From NCBI RefSeq assembly GCF_002086155.1, contig NZ_MVHE01000057.1:1-32773 (forward strand): DNA of 32,773 nt, given 5' to 3'. Of the stretch, positions 15,513-23,495 are shown piece after piece (the first letter of the stretch is position 1; each line of letters starts with the position of its first letter). Position numbers and translations under genes: made by a program. This DNA is from Mycobacterium angelicum. GTDB lineage: Bacteria > Actinomycetota > Actinomycetes > Mycobacteriales > Mycobacteriaceae. The notes beneath the pieces were generated by a model that saw nothing but the letters and a program-made list of their open reading frames with translations, was not told the origin of the DNA and searched no databases.

Positions 15513-16835
15513 TTAAAGCCGCCCAGTAGCTTTCATCGCCAGATAGCGGTCGGCGAGTGCGGGCGCGATCTCGGTGGGGGGCGCATCGACCACATCGACC
15601 CCACTCATGCGCAGACGGGTGGCAATAGCGCGCCGGTCATTGCGCGACCGTTCGGCGGCCGCCGCGTCGTACACCGCAGCCGCATCGGAACGCCCAGCCG
15701 CCAGCTGGTCCACCCGCGGGTCGCCGACCGCGGCTACCAACACATGGTGTTTGGCCGACAACTGCGGCAGCACCGGCAGCAGGCCCTCGTCGAGCGCGGT
15801 CGCGTTCAGATCGGTCAGCAAAACCACCAGCGACCGCCGTCGCGTGCGCCGCACTATATTGGCGACCATTGCGCGCCAATCGGATTCGACCAGGGCCGGT
15901 TGCAGCGGAGCCATGGCGCCGACCAGCTGTGCCAGCAGCTCGGTTCGCGACGCGCCGAACACGGCGGCGCGGTTCACCCGGTCGTGGGCCAGGAAGTCGA
16001 CGTGGTCGCCGGCCCGCGACGCCAGCGCCGCCAACAGCAGCGCGGCGTCCATGAACCAGTCCAGCCGGGGCCAGCCCGCGGGATCGGCGGCGGTCGGATC
16101 GATACCGACCCGGCCGGCGGCCATGCGCCCGGTGTCGAGCACGATCACCACGCGCCGGTCGCGTTCGGGGCGCCAGGTGCGCACCATCACGTCGGAGCGG
16201 CGAGCCGTTGCCCGCCAGTCGATCGAGCGCACGTCGTCGCCGACGACATACTCGCGCAGCGAGTCGAATTCGGTGCCCTGGCCACGGATCAGCGTCGGCA
16301 GCAGCCCGTCGATCTCACGCAGTTTCGCCAGCCGTGACGGCAGATGCTTGCGCGACAGAAACGGCGGCAATACCCGGACCTGACCGGGCACGACGACGGA
16401 CTTCTGCCGTCCCGCCAAGCCCAGCGGGCCCAGCGATCGGGCCGTCACCGCGGCCGCGCGCTGGTCACCGCGGCGAACCGGCCGCAGCGCGGTGACGACC
16501 CGCTGACGTTGCCCGGGCGCGATCCGCACCGGATGGGTGCGCGGCTGCGCGCGAGCACTGGGCGGCCAGGCGTCGCGGACCCGGCCGCGCAGCCGGCGGC
16601 GGCCGTCGTTGTGGATGACCAAGCCGGCATCCACCGGCTGTCCCAGCCGGGCCGAACTATCGGGGGAACGGGTATACCGCAGCCGGCGCGGACTGGCCGC
16701 CAGCACGACGTCGGCGACCACGGCCAACACCAGCCCGGCGAGCAGCAATCCGAAAGTGCTTGCCGGCCACGGGGATAGCGCGATCGGCAGGACGCAGATC
16801 AGCGCCAGCAGGCCGACACGTCCGGTGAGGATCAT
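15513..16835 (-). CDS. DUF58 domain protein (Rv3693 homologue)
   Basis: A 440-residue protein, the length of Rv3693. Two N-terminal membrane helices (about 5-21 and 26-46) are followed by a beta-rich region. Then comes the DUF58 motif around VRSIDWRATARRSDVMVRTW and a von-Willebrand-A-like domain beginning VVIVLDTGRM, a MIDAS-like start although the classic DxSxS is not intact (DTGRM). DUF58 proteins occur with MoxR ATPases and are thought to help protein or complex maturation at the membrane. The ATG (16835) directly abuts the moxR stop, so the genes are surely co-transcribed. Confidence 0.88.
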   Translation of the reverse strand: MILTGRVGLLALICVLPIALSPWPASTFGLLLAGLVLAVVADVVLAASPRRLRYTRSPDSSARLGQPVDAGLVIHNDGRRRLRGRVRDAWPPSARAQPRTHPVRIAPGQRQRVVTALRPVRRGDQRAAAVTARSLGPLGLAGRQKSVVVPGQVRVLPPFLSRKHLPSRLAKLREIDGLLPTLIRGQGTEFDSLREYVVGDDVRSIDWRATARRSDVMVRTWRPERDRRVVIVLDTGRMAAGRVGIDPTAADPAGWPRLDWFMDAALLLAALASRAGDHVDFLAHDRVNRAAVFGASRTELLAQLVGAMAPLQPALVESDWRAMVANIVRRTRRRSLVVLLTDLNATALDEGLLPVLPQLSAKHHVLVAAVGDPRVDQLAAGRSDAAAVYDAAAAERSRNDRRAIATRLRMSGVDVVDAPPTEIAPALADRYLAMKATGRL

Positions 16836-17807
16836 CTAGCGGGGCACCGGAACCGACGCCAAAATCCCGTCCAGCACCCCGTCGGGTGTGGCACCTTCGA
16901 GTTCGGCCTCCGGACGCAGCATCACCCGGTGCCGCAGTGTCGGGCGGGCCATGGCCTTCACGTCGTCGGGTGTGACGTAGTTGCGCCCGGACAACCATGC
17001 CCACGAACGGGCGGTGCCCAGCAACGCGGTTGCCCCGCGCGGTGACACGCCGAGTTGCAGCGCGGGGGAGGAACGGGTGGCCCCGACGACGTCGACGATG
17101 TAGCCCAGCACCTCGTCGGCGACCAGCACCTGACTCACCGCCTCGCGGCCGGCCGCCAGGTCAGCGGGCCCGGCCACCGGCTTGATCGCGGACAGATCGC
17201 GCGGATCGAAGCCGTGCGCGTGACGGCTCAGGATGGCGATCTCGGCGTCACGTGCCGGCAGCGTCACATTCAGCTTGAGCAGGAAGCGGTCGAGTTGGGC
17301 CTCCGGCAGCTGGTAGGTGCCTTCGTATTCGATGGGGTTCTGCGTCGCGGCGACGATGAAGGGGTCGGGCAGCGGCTTGGGTTCGCCGTCCACGCTGACC
17401 TGCCGCTCCTCCATCGCCTCGAGCAGCGCGGCCTGCGTCTTGGGCGGAGTTCGGTTGATCTCATCGGCCAGCAGCAGATTGGTGAACACCGGACCCGGCC
17501 GGAACGTGAACGCCGCGGTGCGCGTGTCGTAGACCAGCGAACCGGTCACATCGCCGGGCATCAGGTCGGGGGTGAACTGCACCCGCTTGAACTCCAGCTG
17601 CAACGCGGCCGACATGGCCCGGATCATCAGCGTCTTCGCCACTCCCGGAACACCTTCCAAGAGCACGTGGCCGCGGCACAGCAGCGCGATCACCAGCCCG
17701 CTGATGACGCCCTCCTGCCCGACGACGGCCTTGGCGATCTCGGTGCGTAACGCCAGCAGCGCCGCACGGGCCGAGTCGGCTTGCGGACTGTCAGGTGTCT
17801 GTGTCAC
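16836..17807 (-). CDS. moxR2: MoxR-type AAA+ ATPase (Rv3692/MoxR2 homologue)
   Basis: A 323-residue AAA+ ATPase. Walker A is GVPGVAKT (52-59) and Walker B is LLLADEINR (Asp115, Glu116), followed by the family segment TPPKTQAALLEAMEERQVS and sensor region FIVAATQNPIEYEGTYQLPEAQLDRFL. MoxR proteins act as chaperones that mature or insert partner proteins, often DUF58/VWA proteins encoded beside them, as here. The start is the GTG at 17807 (VTQTPDSPQ), which overlaps the stop of the DUF4350 gene (GTGA). The annotated M. tuberculosis protein is longer (about 358 aa), so an upstream start cannot be ruled out, but would overlap the neighbour heavily. Confidence 0.9.
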   Translation of the reverse strand: MTQTPDSPQADSARAALLALRTEIAKAVVGQEGVISGLVIALLCRGHVLLEGVPGVAKTLMIRAMSAALQLEFKRVQFTPDLMPGDVTGSLVYDTRTAAFTFRPGPVFTNLLLADEINRTPPKTQAALLEAMEERQVSVDGEPKPLPDPFIVAATQNPIEYEGTYQLPEAQLDRFLLKLNVTLPARDAEIAILSRHAHGFDPRDLSAIKPVAGPADLAAGREAVSQVLVADEVLGYIVDVVGATRSSPALQLGVSPRGATALLGTARSWAWLSGRNYVTPDDVKAMARPTLRHRVMLRPEAELEGATPDGVLDGILASVPVPR

Positions 17808-18940
17808 GAGTGAGTGACCTGCCTTTCGATGTCGTCGAGCGCACGGGCAAGTTGTAGCAGGTCGTTGTCGGTCGCCGGGGGCGGGCCGAACAGGTGGTAG
17901 CGGACGAACTCCGGATCGGCCCCCCAGCGCTGGGCCACGGTCATGACCACCGCCGGCGGCGCCGCGTTGGCGCCGATGCCAAGTCGCGGCACCAGCCGCT
18001 GCAAGGTGGCGGTGCGCAGTGCTTGCGCCGCGCGATCGCGGGCCCGGCGGGACCGGTAGAGCCGGCCGCGACCCTCGACGGTTTCCGACGCGCGGACCAC
18101 GACGGGCAGTTCCTCGGCTACCAGCGGACCGATCCGCCGGCCTTTCCAGAGCGCCACCAGGATCACCACCAGCCACAGCTGCCAGACGATCCAGGTCACG
18201 TTCGCCGGAATCAGGTCGTAAATGGAAGAGGGAGACGACTTTTCACCTTCAATGCGATCGGGCGCATACCAGACCAGCCGGGGCTGGGCGCCGGCGAGGT
18301 TCATCGCCAGCGCGGCGTTGCCCTCCTGCAACAGCCCGTCGTTGGTCATGAAGTCGCTGCTGCCGACCACGGTGATGGTTCGGCCGTCGTCGCGAAAGCG
18401 GACCAGTGCGCCCTCGTAGCAGCTGATCAAATCGAGCTCGCCCTTGGCCCGATAGGTGTCGGTCGGCCCGAATTTCACCTTGCCGGCCCGGATAGCCTCG
18501 CGCAGCTGACAATCCGGCTGGCTGTCGAACGGCCCGGCCTTTCCGATGCGCAGTCCCGGCGTCAGTGCGTTGCGAGTCCGGGAGGTCGGTTCGACGAGCA
18601 ACAGGTCACCGGGAACCTTCGCCAGCCGGTCCAGCAAGATGTTGTCGGTCAGGTACTGAGTCTGGGCCACCAGCAATTGCGAGCCGGAGCGCGCCGCACT
18701 CTCGACATCGGCGATGGTGTGGGCCACCACCACCTCGACACCGCCCTCGCGCAGCAATGTCACCAGCGCGTGAGCTCCCGCGGAGCTGGTTGATTCGGGA
18801 TCCATGGTGCCGCCGGGCCGCGGTGCCGTCAGGTAGGTGGTGATCGAGGCGACGATCGTGATCGCGGCCAGCGCGAGCAGAATTGCCCGCCACGGCCGGC
18901 GCTGGCGTGGCGGGGCGGGGGCCAGTTCGGTGGAAGTCAT
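17804..18940 (-). CDS. DUF4350 membrane protein (Rv3691 homologue)
   Basis: A 378-residue protein with an N-terminal membrane helix at about 20-40 (RRPWRAILLALAAITIVASITTYL), an extracytoplasmic DUF4350 region (DPESTSSAGAHALVTLLREGG, LLVEPTSRTRNAL, TVVGSSDFMTNDGLLQEGNAALAMNL) and a second helix near 258-280 (WIVWQLWLVVILVALW), then a basic cytoplasmic tail. The DUF4350 part resembles the GATase-like fold seen in IFT-type proteins; no catalytic residues are claimed. ATG 18940 overlaps the preceding stop (ATGA) and is preferred to ATG 18955. It sits between DUF4129 and moxR in one chain. Confidence 0.82.
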   Translation of the reverse strand: MTSTELAPAPPRQRRPWRAILLALAAITIVASITTYLTAPRPGGTMDPESTSSAGAHALVTLLREGGVEVVVAHTIADVESAARSGSQLLVAQTQYLTDNILLDRLAKVPGDLLLVEPTSRTRNALTPGLRIGKAGPFDSQPDCQLREAIRAGKVKFGPTDTYRAKGELDLISCYEGALVRFRDDGRTITVVGSSDFMTNDGLLQEGNAALAMNLAGAQPRLVWYAPDRIEGEKSSPSSIYDLIPANVTWIVWQLWLVVILVALWKGRRIGPLVAEELPVVVRASETVEGRGRLYRSRRARDRAAQALRTATLQRLVPRLGIGANAAPPAVVMTVAQRWGADPEFVRYHLFGPPPATDNDLLQLARALDDIERQVTHS

Positions 18941-19593
18941 CGAACCTGCGCCCATGACTCGAGCGCGGCGGGCTCGCCCACCGTTGCGGGTCCGGTGGCG
19001 CGTGAGCGGATGTGGTCGTCGAGGTCGGCGATCATTCGGTAGGCCTCTGGGGTGCCGGGCCGCTCGCCGTAGGTGACGTCGTTGAATGTGGTTGCCGCGC
19101 GGGCTAATTCGCCTGTCAGGTGCGGCAGTGCCTCGCCGGCGTCGGTGGCCAGCTCGTTGGCGGTGCGGCCGGGAACCGGGGTGAGCACCCCGGTCTCCTC
19201 CAGCTGACGAGCGACGGCGCGCAGCCGGTGCCGAATCGCTGCGGCCCAATTCCCTTCGGCGGCATAGCTTTCGGCTGTCGCCCGATGCTGGGCCGCGGTG
19301 AGTTGACCGGCCCCGAAAAGCTCGTAATCACCGCCGCGGTTGGTGCGCATGGTACGGCGGGCGATATACACGGCGACGGCCACGACGATCGCCGTGACCG
19401 CGAGCACCGCGGCGATGGTCAGCCACCCCCCATCCACTGAGGCGGCCTTCTCCAGCAGCCGATACAGCAGCTCGTTGAACCAGTCGATGATCTCTTTGGT
19501 CACCGAGTCTTTCGGGTAGATCGGTTTGTTGAGTTCGCGCTGCGCGGCCTCGTGCGCGGCATCGCGGTCGATGTCGATGGAGGGCACCGTCAA
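18937..19593 (-). CDS. DUF4129 membrane protein (Rv3690 homologue)
   Basis: A 218-residue protein, the length of Rv3690. One membrane helix is at about 57-78 (GWLTIAAVLAVTAIVVAVAVYIARR). The DUF4129 domain is after it, with AAIRHRLRAVARQLEETGVLTPVPGRTANELA and the tail FNDVTYGERPGTPEAYRMI. DUF4129 proteins accompany DUF58/MoxR and sometimes transglutaminase genes; biochemical role unknown. The start is TTG 19593 with tgagga about 4-5 nt upstream; a GTG two codons later (19587) is possible. It begins 16 nt after the preceding gene's stop and overlaps DUF4350 by 4 nt. Confidence 0.82.
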   Translation of the reverse strand: MTVPSIDIDRDAAHEAAQRELNKPIYPKDSVTKEIIDWFNELLYRLLEKAASVDGGWLTIAAVLAVTAIVVAVAVYIARRTMRTNRGGDYELFGAGQLTAAQHRATAESYAAEGNWAAAIRHRLRAVARQLEETGVLTPVPGRTANELATDAGEALPHLTGELARAATTFNDVTYGERPGTPEAYRMIADLDDHIRSRATGPATVGEPAALESWAQVR

Positions 19594-19609
19594 TCCGTCC
19601 TCAGGTCGC

Positions 19610-20839
19610 TTAGAAAGGCCGCGTGAGCCAGAGGTTGTCGGTGGACTCGACGGCGGCGGTCCCGCTCAGGGCGCCGGTCTGCAGGACCAAGTCGAAGGCC
19701 TCGGCACGCATCCGCCGATCGGTGTACAGCAGCACCACCACTCCGGCGGTAAACGGTGCGGTGATGATCTGGCTGATCGCCCCGCCGATCGACGACAGCG
19801 TCGTGCCCACGAGCAGCATGGTGGTGGACCCGGCGACACCCACCAGTATCTGGCCCACGAAGCTGAACGGCGCCGAAAGCGCACCCCCGACCAGCCCCAC
19901 CACCAGCCCGGTCAGCAGGCGGATGCCGAACACCCGCCAGAACCCGCCCCGCACCAGCGCGAACGACCGGGTGATCGCCTCGATCACCGGCATCCGCTCC
20001 AGCACGATCAGCACCGGGGCAAACAAGAGCGAGGTGTACAGATAGGCCAGTAACAACCCCACCAGCAGCAGCAGCGGGAAACCGAGGAGCACGGCCGCAG
20101 CGCCGTTGGCAACGGCGGCTACGCCGACCAAGATGACGATCACCAGCCCGACGAGCGCCACCACGCCCACACCTTCGAGCAGCGCCAGACCGAGCAACGC
20201 CAACAGCCGCCCGCGCACCTTGGCCCATGCCTCGCTGATGGTGATCGGCGATCCGAAGACGGCCCGCCCGACGATCACGGTCAGCATGCCGCTCAGCAGC
20301 ATGCCGCCCAGCCAGCTGAGCAGCAGACCACCACCGAGCGACGCCGCCCAGGCGCCGATGACGCCGCCGTTGAGCTCCTGGGGATCCGCCGTCGAGAACT
20401 TGCCGTACGCGGCCAGCGGGCCCAGCGTGGCTGCCAGCGTGACCAGTTGAATGATCACCACCACGATGGCGGTCAAGCCCAGCGTCGCCTTCGGGTTGGC
20501 CCGGACATAGCCGACCGCGCCGTTGAAGATGTCGCTCAAGGTCAGCGGGCGCAGCGGAATGATCCCGGGTTTGACGGCGCCCGGGACAAGCGGTGGTCCG
20601 TAACCCGGCGGTGGTCCGTAACCCGGCGGGGATCCGTAACCCGGCGGGGGCCCATAAGGGCCGTACCCCGGCGGTGGACCGTAAGGGCCGTACCCGGGCT
20701 GGGCTCCGTACCCCGGTGGCGGGCCGTAAGGGCCATACCCCGGCGGTGTGCCATACCCCCCCGGCGGGTAACCCGCCGGGGGATACCCAGCCGGCCCGGG
20801 CGGTGGCTCTACCGGATAACCAGGCGGCAGCGTGCTCAC
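19610..20839 (-). CDS. Polytopic membrane protein with proline-rich N-terminal repeats (Rv3689 homologue)
   Basis: A 409-residue protein from GTG 20839 (VSTLPPGYPVEPPP). Residues 1-90 are a cytoplasmic-looking Pro/Gly/Tyr repeat (PPGYGPYG units). The rest has about six hydrophobic segments and the RPLTLSDIFNGAVGYVRANPKATLGLT start seen in proteins annotated with a glycerophosphodiester-phosphodiesterase membrane-domain-like region; no catalytic residues are visible. Transport or scaffold function is unknown. It heads the chain DUF4129-DUF4350-MoxR-DUF58. The start is uncertain: a 10-13 codon frame ends in a GTGA overlap with this GTG, so either coupling or a different start is possible. Confidence 0.75.
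   Translation of the reverse strand: MSTLPPGYPVEPPPGPAGYPPAGYPPGGYGTPPGYGPYGPPPGYGAQPGYGPYGPPPGYGPYGPPPGYGSPPGYGPPPGYGPPLVPGAVKPGIIPLRPLTLSDIFNGAVGYVRANPKATLGLTAIVVVIIQLVTLAATLGPLAAYGKFSTADPQELNGGVIGAWAASLGGGLLLSWLGGMLLSGMLTVIVGRAVFGSPITISEAWAKVRGRLLALLGLALLEGVGVVALVGLVIVILVGVAAVANGAAAVLLGFPLLLLVGLLLAYLYTSLLFAPVLIVLERMPVIEAITRSFALVRGGFWRVFGIRLLTGLVVGLVGGALSAPFSFVGQILVGVAGSTTMLLVGTTLSSIGGAISQIITAPFTAGVVVLLYTDRRMRAEAFDLVLQTGALSGTAAVESTDNLWLTRPF
20590..20770. repeat. 18-bp and 27-bp tandem coding repeats (PPPGYG/GPYGPPPGYG)
   Basis: Inside the preceding gene, units ending ccgtaacccgg or ccgtaccccgg repeat every 18 bp (four times) or 27 bp (with an added agggcc-containing insert). They encode PPPGYG or GPYGPPPGYG on the minus strand. 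Such tracts tend to vary in copy number between strains. Confidence 0.7.
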
Positions 20840-20877
20840 CAGGTGTGGCGGCTGTCGTCGTTGGTCATGGCGTCCAT
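20836..20877 (-). CDS. Possible 13-codon leader peptide (MDAMTNDDSRHTW)
   Basis: An ATG at 20877 (a second at 20868) opens a short frame reading MDAMTNDDSRHTW that stops at TGA 20836-20838, overlapping the GTG start of the proline-rich membrane gene by the bases GTGA. A modest ribosome site (cagg) lies just before. It may be a coupling leader, or the real N-terminus of the membrane protein if the frame is joined by a shift. Evidence is position only. Confidence 0.3.
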   Translation of the reverse strand: MDAMTNDDSRHTW

Positions 20878-20928
20878 CCTGTCGGCGGTCGGGCAATTTC
20901 ACAACGTAAGGCGCGTAGGGTCCGTGCA

Positions 20929-21393
20929 ATGGCGGAACTCAAATCCCGGCTCCGGTCGGACCTGACCGAGGCGATGAAGGCGCAGGACAAATTGCGCACT
21001 GCGACGTTACGCATGCTGCTGGCCGCGATCCAGACCGAGGAGGTATCCGGAAAGCAGGCCAAGGAGCTCTCCGACGAAGAGGTGCTCAAGGTACTGGGCA
21101 GGGAATCGCGCAAACGCGCCGAGGCCGCCGAGATCTACACCCAGAATGGCCGCGGCGAGCTCGCTGCCACCGAGCACGCCGAGGCGCGGATCATCGATGA
21201 GTATCTGCCGACACCGCTCACCGATGCCGAGGTCGCCGATGTCGTCGACACTGCCATCGCCCAGGTCGCCGAGCAAATCGGTGAGCGCCCCGGCATGAAG
21301 CAGATGGGGCAGGTCATGAGGGCGGCCACCGTGATCGCCGAGGGCAAGGCGGACGGGGCGCGGTTGTCCGCGGCGGTCAAAGACCGGCTTTAA
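20929..21393 (+). CDS. GatB/YqeY domain protein (Rv3688c homologue)
   Basis: A 154-residue all-helical protein, the exact length of Rv3688c. YqeY family signatures are MAELKSRLRSDLTEAMKAQDK, RMLLAAIQTEEV, EARIIDEYLPTPLTDAEV and GMKQMGQVMRAATVIAEGKADG. The domain is the tRNA-binding tail module of GatB amidotransferase; free-standing YqeY proteins have no settled role. ATG 20929 was chosen for the family N-terminus; much of the upstream open frame is antisense to the proline-rich repeats. It diverges from the membrane-protein chain across about 90 nt. Confidence 0.9.
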   Translation: MAELKSRLRSDLTEAMKAQDKLRTATLRMLLAAIQTEEVSGKQAKELSDEEVLKVLGRESRKRAEAAEIYTQNGRGELAATEHAEARIIDEYLPTPLTDAEVADVVDTAIAQVAEQIGERPGMKQMGQVMRAATVIAEGKADGARLSAAVKDRL

Positions 21394-21422
21394 CCTCGCG
21401 GTACCTGGGTACCCGGATTGGT

Positions 21423-22409
21423 ATGACCCGGTTCGGCTATACCCTGATGACGGAGCAGAGCGGTCCGAAAGACCTTGTGCGCGACGCACTTTCGGCCGAA
21501 GAACGCGGCTTTGACTTCGAGGTCTGCAGCGATCACTTCTCGCCCTGGCTGACCTCGCAGGGGCACGCCCCGAACGCCTGGGCGGTATTGGGTGCGGTGG
21601 CGCACGCGACCGAGAAGGTGGATCTCTACACCTACGTGACCTGCCCGACGATGCGCTATCACCCGGTCGTCGTCGCGCAGCAGGCCGCGACCGTGCAGAT
21701 CCTGGCCGACGGGCGGTTCACCCTCGGTCTGGGCAGCGGCGAGAACCTCAATGAGCACGTGGTGGGCAAAGCGTGGCCGGTAGTCGAACGCAGGCAGGAC
21801 ATGCTGCGCGAAGCCATCAAGATCATCCGGGAACTGTTCGGTGGCCGGCTGGTGAGCTGGCGCGGCGACTATTTCCAGGTGGACTCGGCGCGGCTGTGGG
21901 ACGTCCCGGAGATTCCGGTTGGCATCGCGGTGGCGATGAGCGGCAGCAATGGCATCGAAAAGTTCGGCAAACTCGCCGATCACCTAATCGCGGTGGAACC
22001 CGATGGCGAGCTGGTCGACGGGTGGCATGCGGCGCGGCAGGCCTCCGGTATGGCCGGCGGCGGACGGGTCGTCGGGCAGATACCGGTGTGCTGGGATCCC
22101 GACCGCGACACCGCGATCGAGCGCGCGCACGATCAGTTCCGCTGGTTCGGCGGCGGCTGGACGGTCAATGCGGACTTGCCGACGCCGGCGGGCTTTGCCG
22201 GCGCCACGCAGTTCGTCCGTCCCGACGACGTCGCGGAAAGCATTCCCTGCGGACCGGACTTGGACGCGATCGTGGAAGCCGTGCGGCCTTACTGGGAAAG
22301 CGGATTCACCGATATCGCCCTCGTCCAAATCGGCGGCCAGGCCCAGGATCTGTTTCTCAAGGAGGCGGCCGAACCGTTGCTGCAAGCACTGCGTACTGCG
22401 GCTAACTGA
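21423..22409 (+). CDS. F420-dependent LLM-class oxidoreductase (G6PDH-like family)
   Basis: A 328-residue TIM-barrel flavin/F420 oxidoreductase of the luciferase-like class, in the subgroup named for its likeness to F420-dependent glucose-6-phosphate dehydrogenase (TIGR03557-like). Visible are the N-terminal FGYTLMTEQSGP, DFEVCSDHFSPWL, TCPTMRYHPVVVAQQAATV, and the cofactor segment GRFTLGLGSGENLNEHVVG. The substrate is unknown; this subgroup is large in mycobacteria. ATG 21423 starts 29 nt after the YqeY gene. This gene is where the window first departs from the M. tuberculosis order. A weak SigF-like sequence lies just upstream but is not convincing. Confidence 0.87.
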   Translation: MTRFGYTLMTEQSGPKDLVRDALSAEERGFDFEVCSDHFSPWLTSQGHAPNAWAVLGAVAHATEKVDLYTYVTCPTMRYHPVVVAQQAATVQILADGRFTLGLGSGENLNEHVVGKAWPVVERRQDMLREAIKIIRELFGGRLVSWRGDYFQVDSARLWDVPEIPVGIAVAMSGSNGIEKFGKLADHLIAVEPDGELVDGWHAARQASGMAGGGRVVGQIPVCWDPDRDTAIERAHDQFRWFGGGWTVNADLPTPAGFAGATQFVRPDDVAESIPCGPDLDAIVEAVRPYWESGFTDIALVQIGGQAQDLFLKEAAEPLLQALRTAAN

Positions 22410-22412
22410 CAC

Positions 22413-22437
22413 GTTTGGCTGTCCGTCGCACGGGTAT
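22413..22437 (+). promoter_or_regulatory. SigF-type promoter (GTTT-N15-GGGTAT)
   Basis: GTTT at 22413-22416 and GGGTAT at 22432-22437 are separated by 15 nt, matching the mycobacterial SigF consensus GTTT-N15-17-GGGTAT at every listed base. The start of transcription would be near 22444, leaving a leader of about 98 nt before the ATG at 22542. It would drive the SRPBCC-alcohol dehydrogenase-PfpI operon. Confidence 0.75.
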
Positions 22438-22541
22438 TGAACCGAATAACGCGGTGGGTCGGATCCGCTGGTAATCGGCTACCAAAACAGGCCGCCGGAA
22501 TTGCCGCTCGCATATATCCGGCGGTGCAAAGGAGTTTGGCT

Positions 22542-23495
22542 ATGAGCGAGGCTGCAGAAAGCAGAACCGGGACTCTGGTGAAAGGACTCGGGGTTGCCAG
22601 CCTGGGCCTGGGCCTCACCGAAGTGCTGGCGCCGGCGAGAGTCGCGGCGCTCGCGGGCGTCGACGAGACGCGCCGCTCACGTGCGGTCATCCGGGCACTC
22701 GGCGTGCGCGAGTGTGGCCACGCGGCAGCGTTATTGCTCGGCTCGGAGAAGTTGGTGTGGACCAGAGTCGCCGGTGACGTGCTGGATGTCGCGGTGCTGG
22801 CCGCAGGCGTAGCCGGGCGCCGGCCCGGGCAGCGCAGGCGCGGCATCGTCTCCGCGATCGCGCTGACCGCAATCGGTGCGGCCGATCTATACGCTGCGCT
22901 GCGCACCACCGGCAACCAGTCACCGGCGCGCCATGCGAACAACAGGCGCCATCAAGCGCTGCGTGCGGCGATCACCGTACACCGTTCGCCCGAGGACGTT
23001 TACGGCTTTTGGCGCAACGTCGAGAACCTGCCCAGCTTCATGTACCACCTCAAGTCGGTGACCGCCGACGGCGACGGCCGGTCCCATTGGGTGGCGAACG
23101 CGCCGGTGGGGCAGCCCGTGCAGTGGGATGCCCAGATCACCGAAGACCAGCCGGGTAAGCGGATCGCGTGGCAATCGTTGCCCGGCTCCGGAATTGAGAA
23201 CGGCGGATCGGTCGACTTCGCGCCCGATAACTCCGGAAAGGGCAACGAGGTTCGGGTCACGATCGGCTACCAATTGCCCGGCGGTGCGCTGGGCAAAGTG
23301 GCGTCCACGCTGCTGGGTGAGTCGCCCGAGCAACAGGTCAACGACGACCTGCGGCGGTTCAAGCAGATCTTGGAAACGGGCCAGGTGCTGCGGTCCGACG
23401 GATCACCGGAAGGCACCACCTCATTCAGCCAGATGCACCAGCAGACGGCGCAGCCCGCAAAGCAACCCGCAAACCGGAAGGGAGCGACGGCATGA
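22542..23495 (+). CDS. SRPBCC (polyketide cyclase/dehydrase-like) protein with N-terminal membrane region
   Basis: A 317-residue protein. The N-terminal 125 residues hold small hydrophobic helices (TLVKGLGVASLGLGLTEVLAP, AGDVLDVAVLAAGVAG, GIVSAIALTAIGAADLYAAL). An SRPBCC ligand-binding fold covers about 140-285 (RAAITVHRSPEDVYGFWRN, LPSFMYHLKSV, WDAQITEDQPGKRIAW, VRVTIGYQLPGGALG). Such proteins bind hydrophobic molecules; the ligand is unknown. ATG 22542 is set by aaaggag (22528-22534) 7 nt upstream; a TTG at 22437 in frame falls on the -10 box and is rejected. The stop overlaps the next gene (ATGA). First gene of the likely SigF operon. Confidence 0.82.
   Translation: MSEAAESRTGTLVKGLGVASLGLGLTEVLAPARVAALAGVDETRRSRAVIRALGVRECGHAAALLLGSEKLVWTRVAGDVLDVAVLAAGVAGRRPGQRRRGIVSAIALTAIGAADLYAALRTTGNQSPARHANNRRHQALRAAITVHRSPEDVYGFWRNVENLPSFMYHLKSVTADGDGRSHWVANAPVGQPVQWDAQITEDQPGKRIAWQSLPGSGIENGGSVDFAPDNSGKGNEVRVTIGYQLPGGALGKVASTLLGESPEQQVNDDLRRFKQILETGQVLRSDGSPEGTTSFSQMHQQTAQPAKQPANRKGATA

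Noticed and set aside
14745..16337. 530-codon plus-strand open frame
   Set aside because: It crosses the SpoIIM-like gene out of frame and runs antisense to DUF58; its composition is of a shadow frame.
20590..20770. Repeat array considered as CRISPR
   Set aside because: Units are contiguous 18/27-bp coding repeats without spacers, encoding a proline-rich arm.
21388..21412. CTTT-N15-GGGTAC before the F420 oxidoreductase gene
   Set aside because: Mismatches in both boxes, and part of the -10 is a simple GGGTACCC palindrome; too weak to call.
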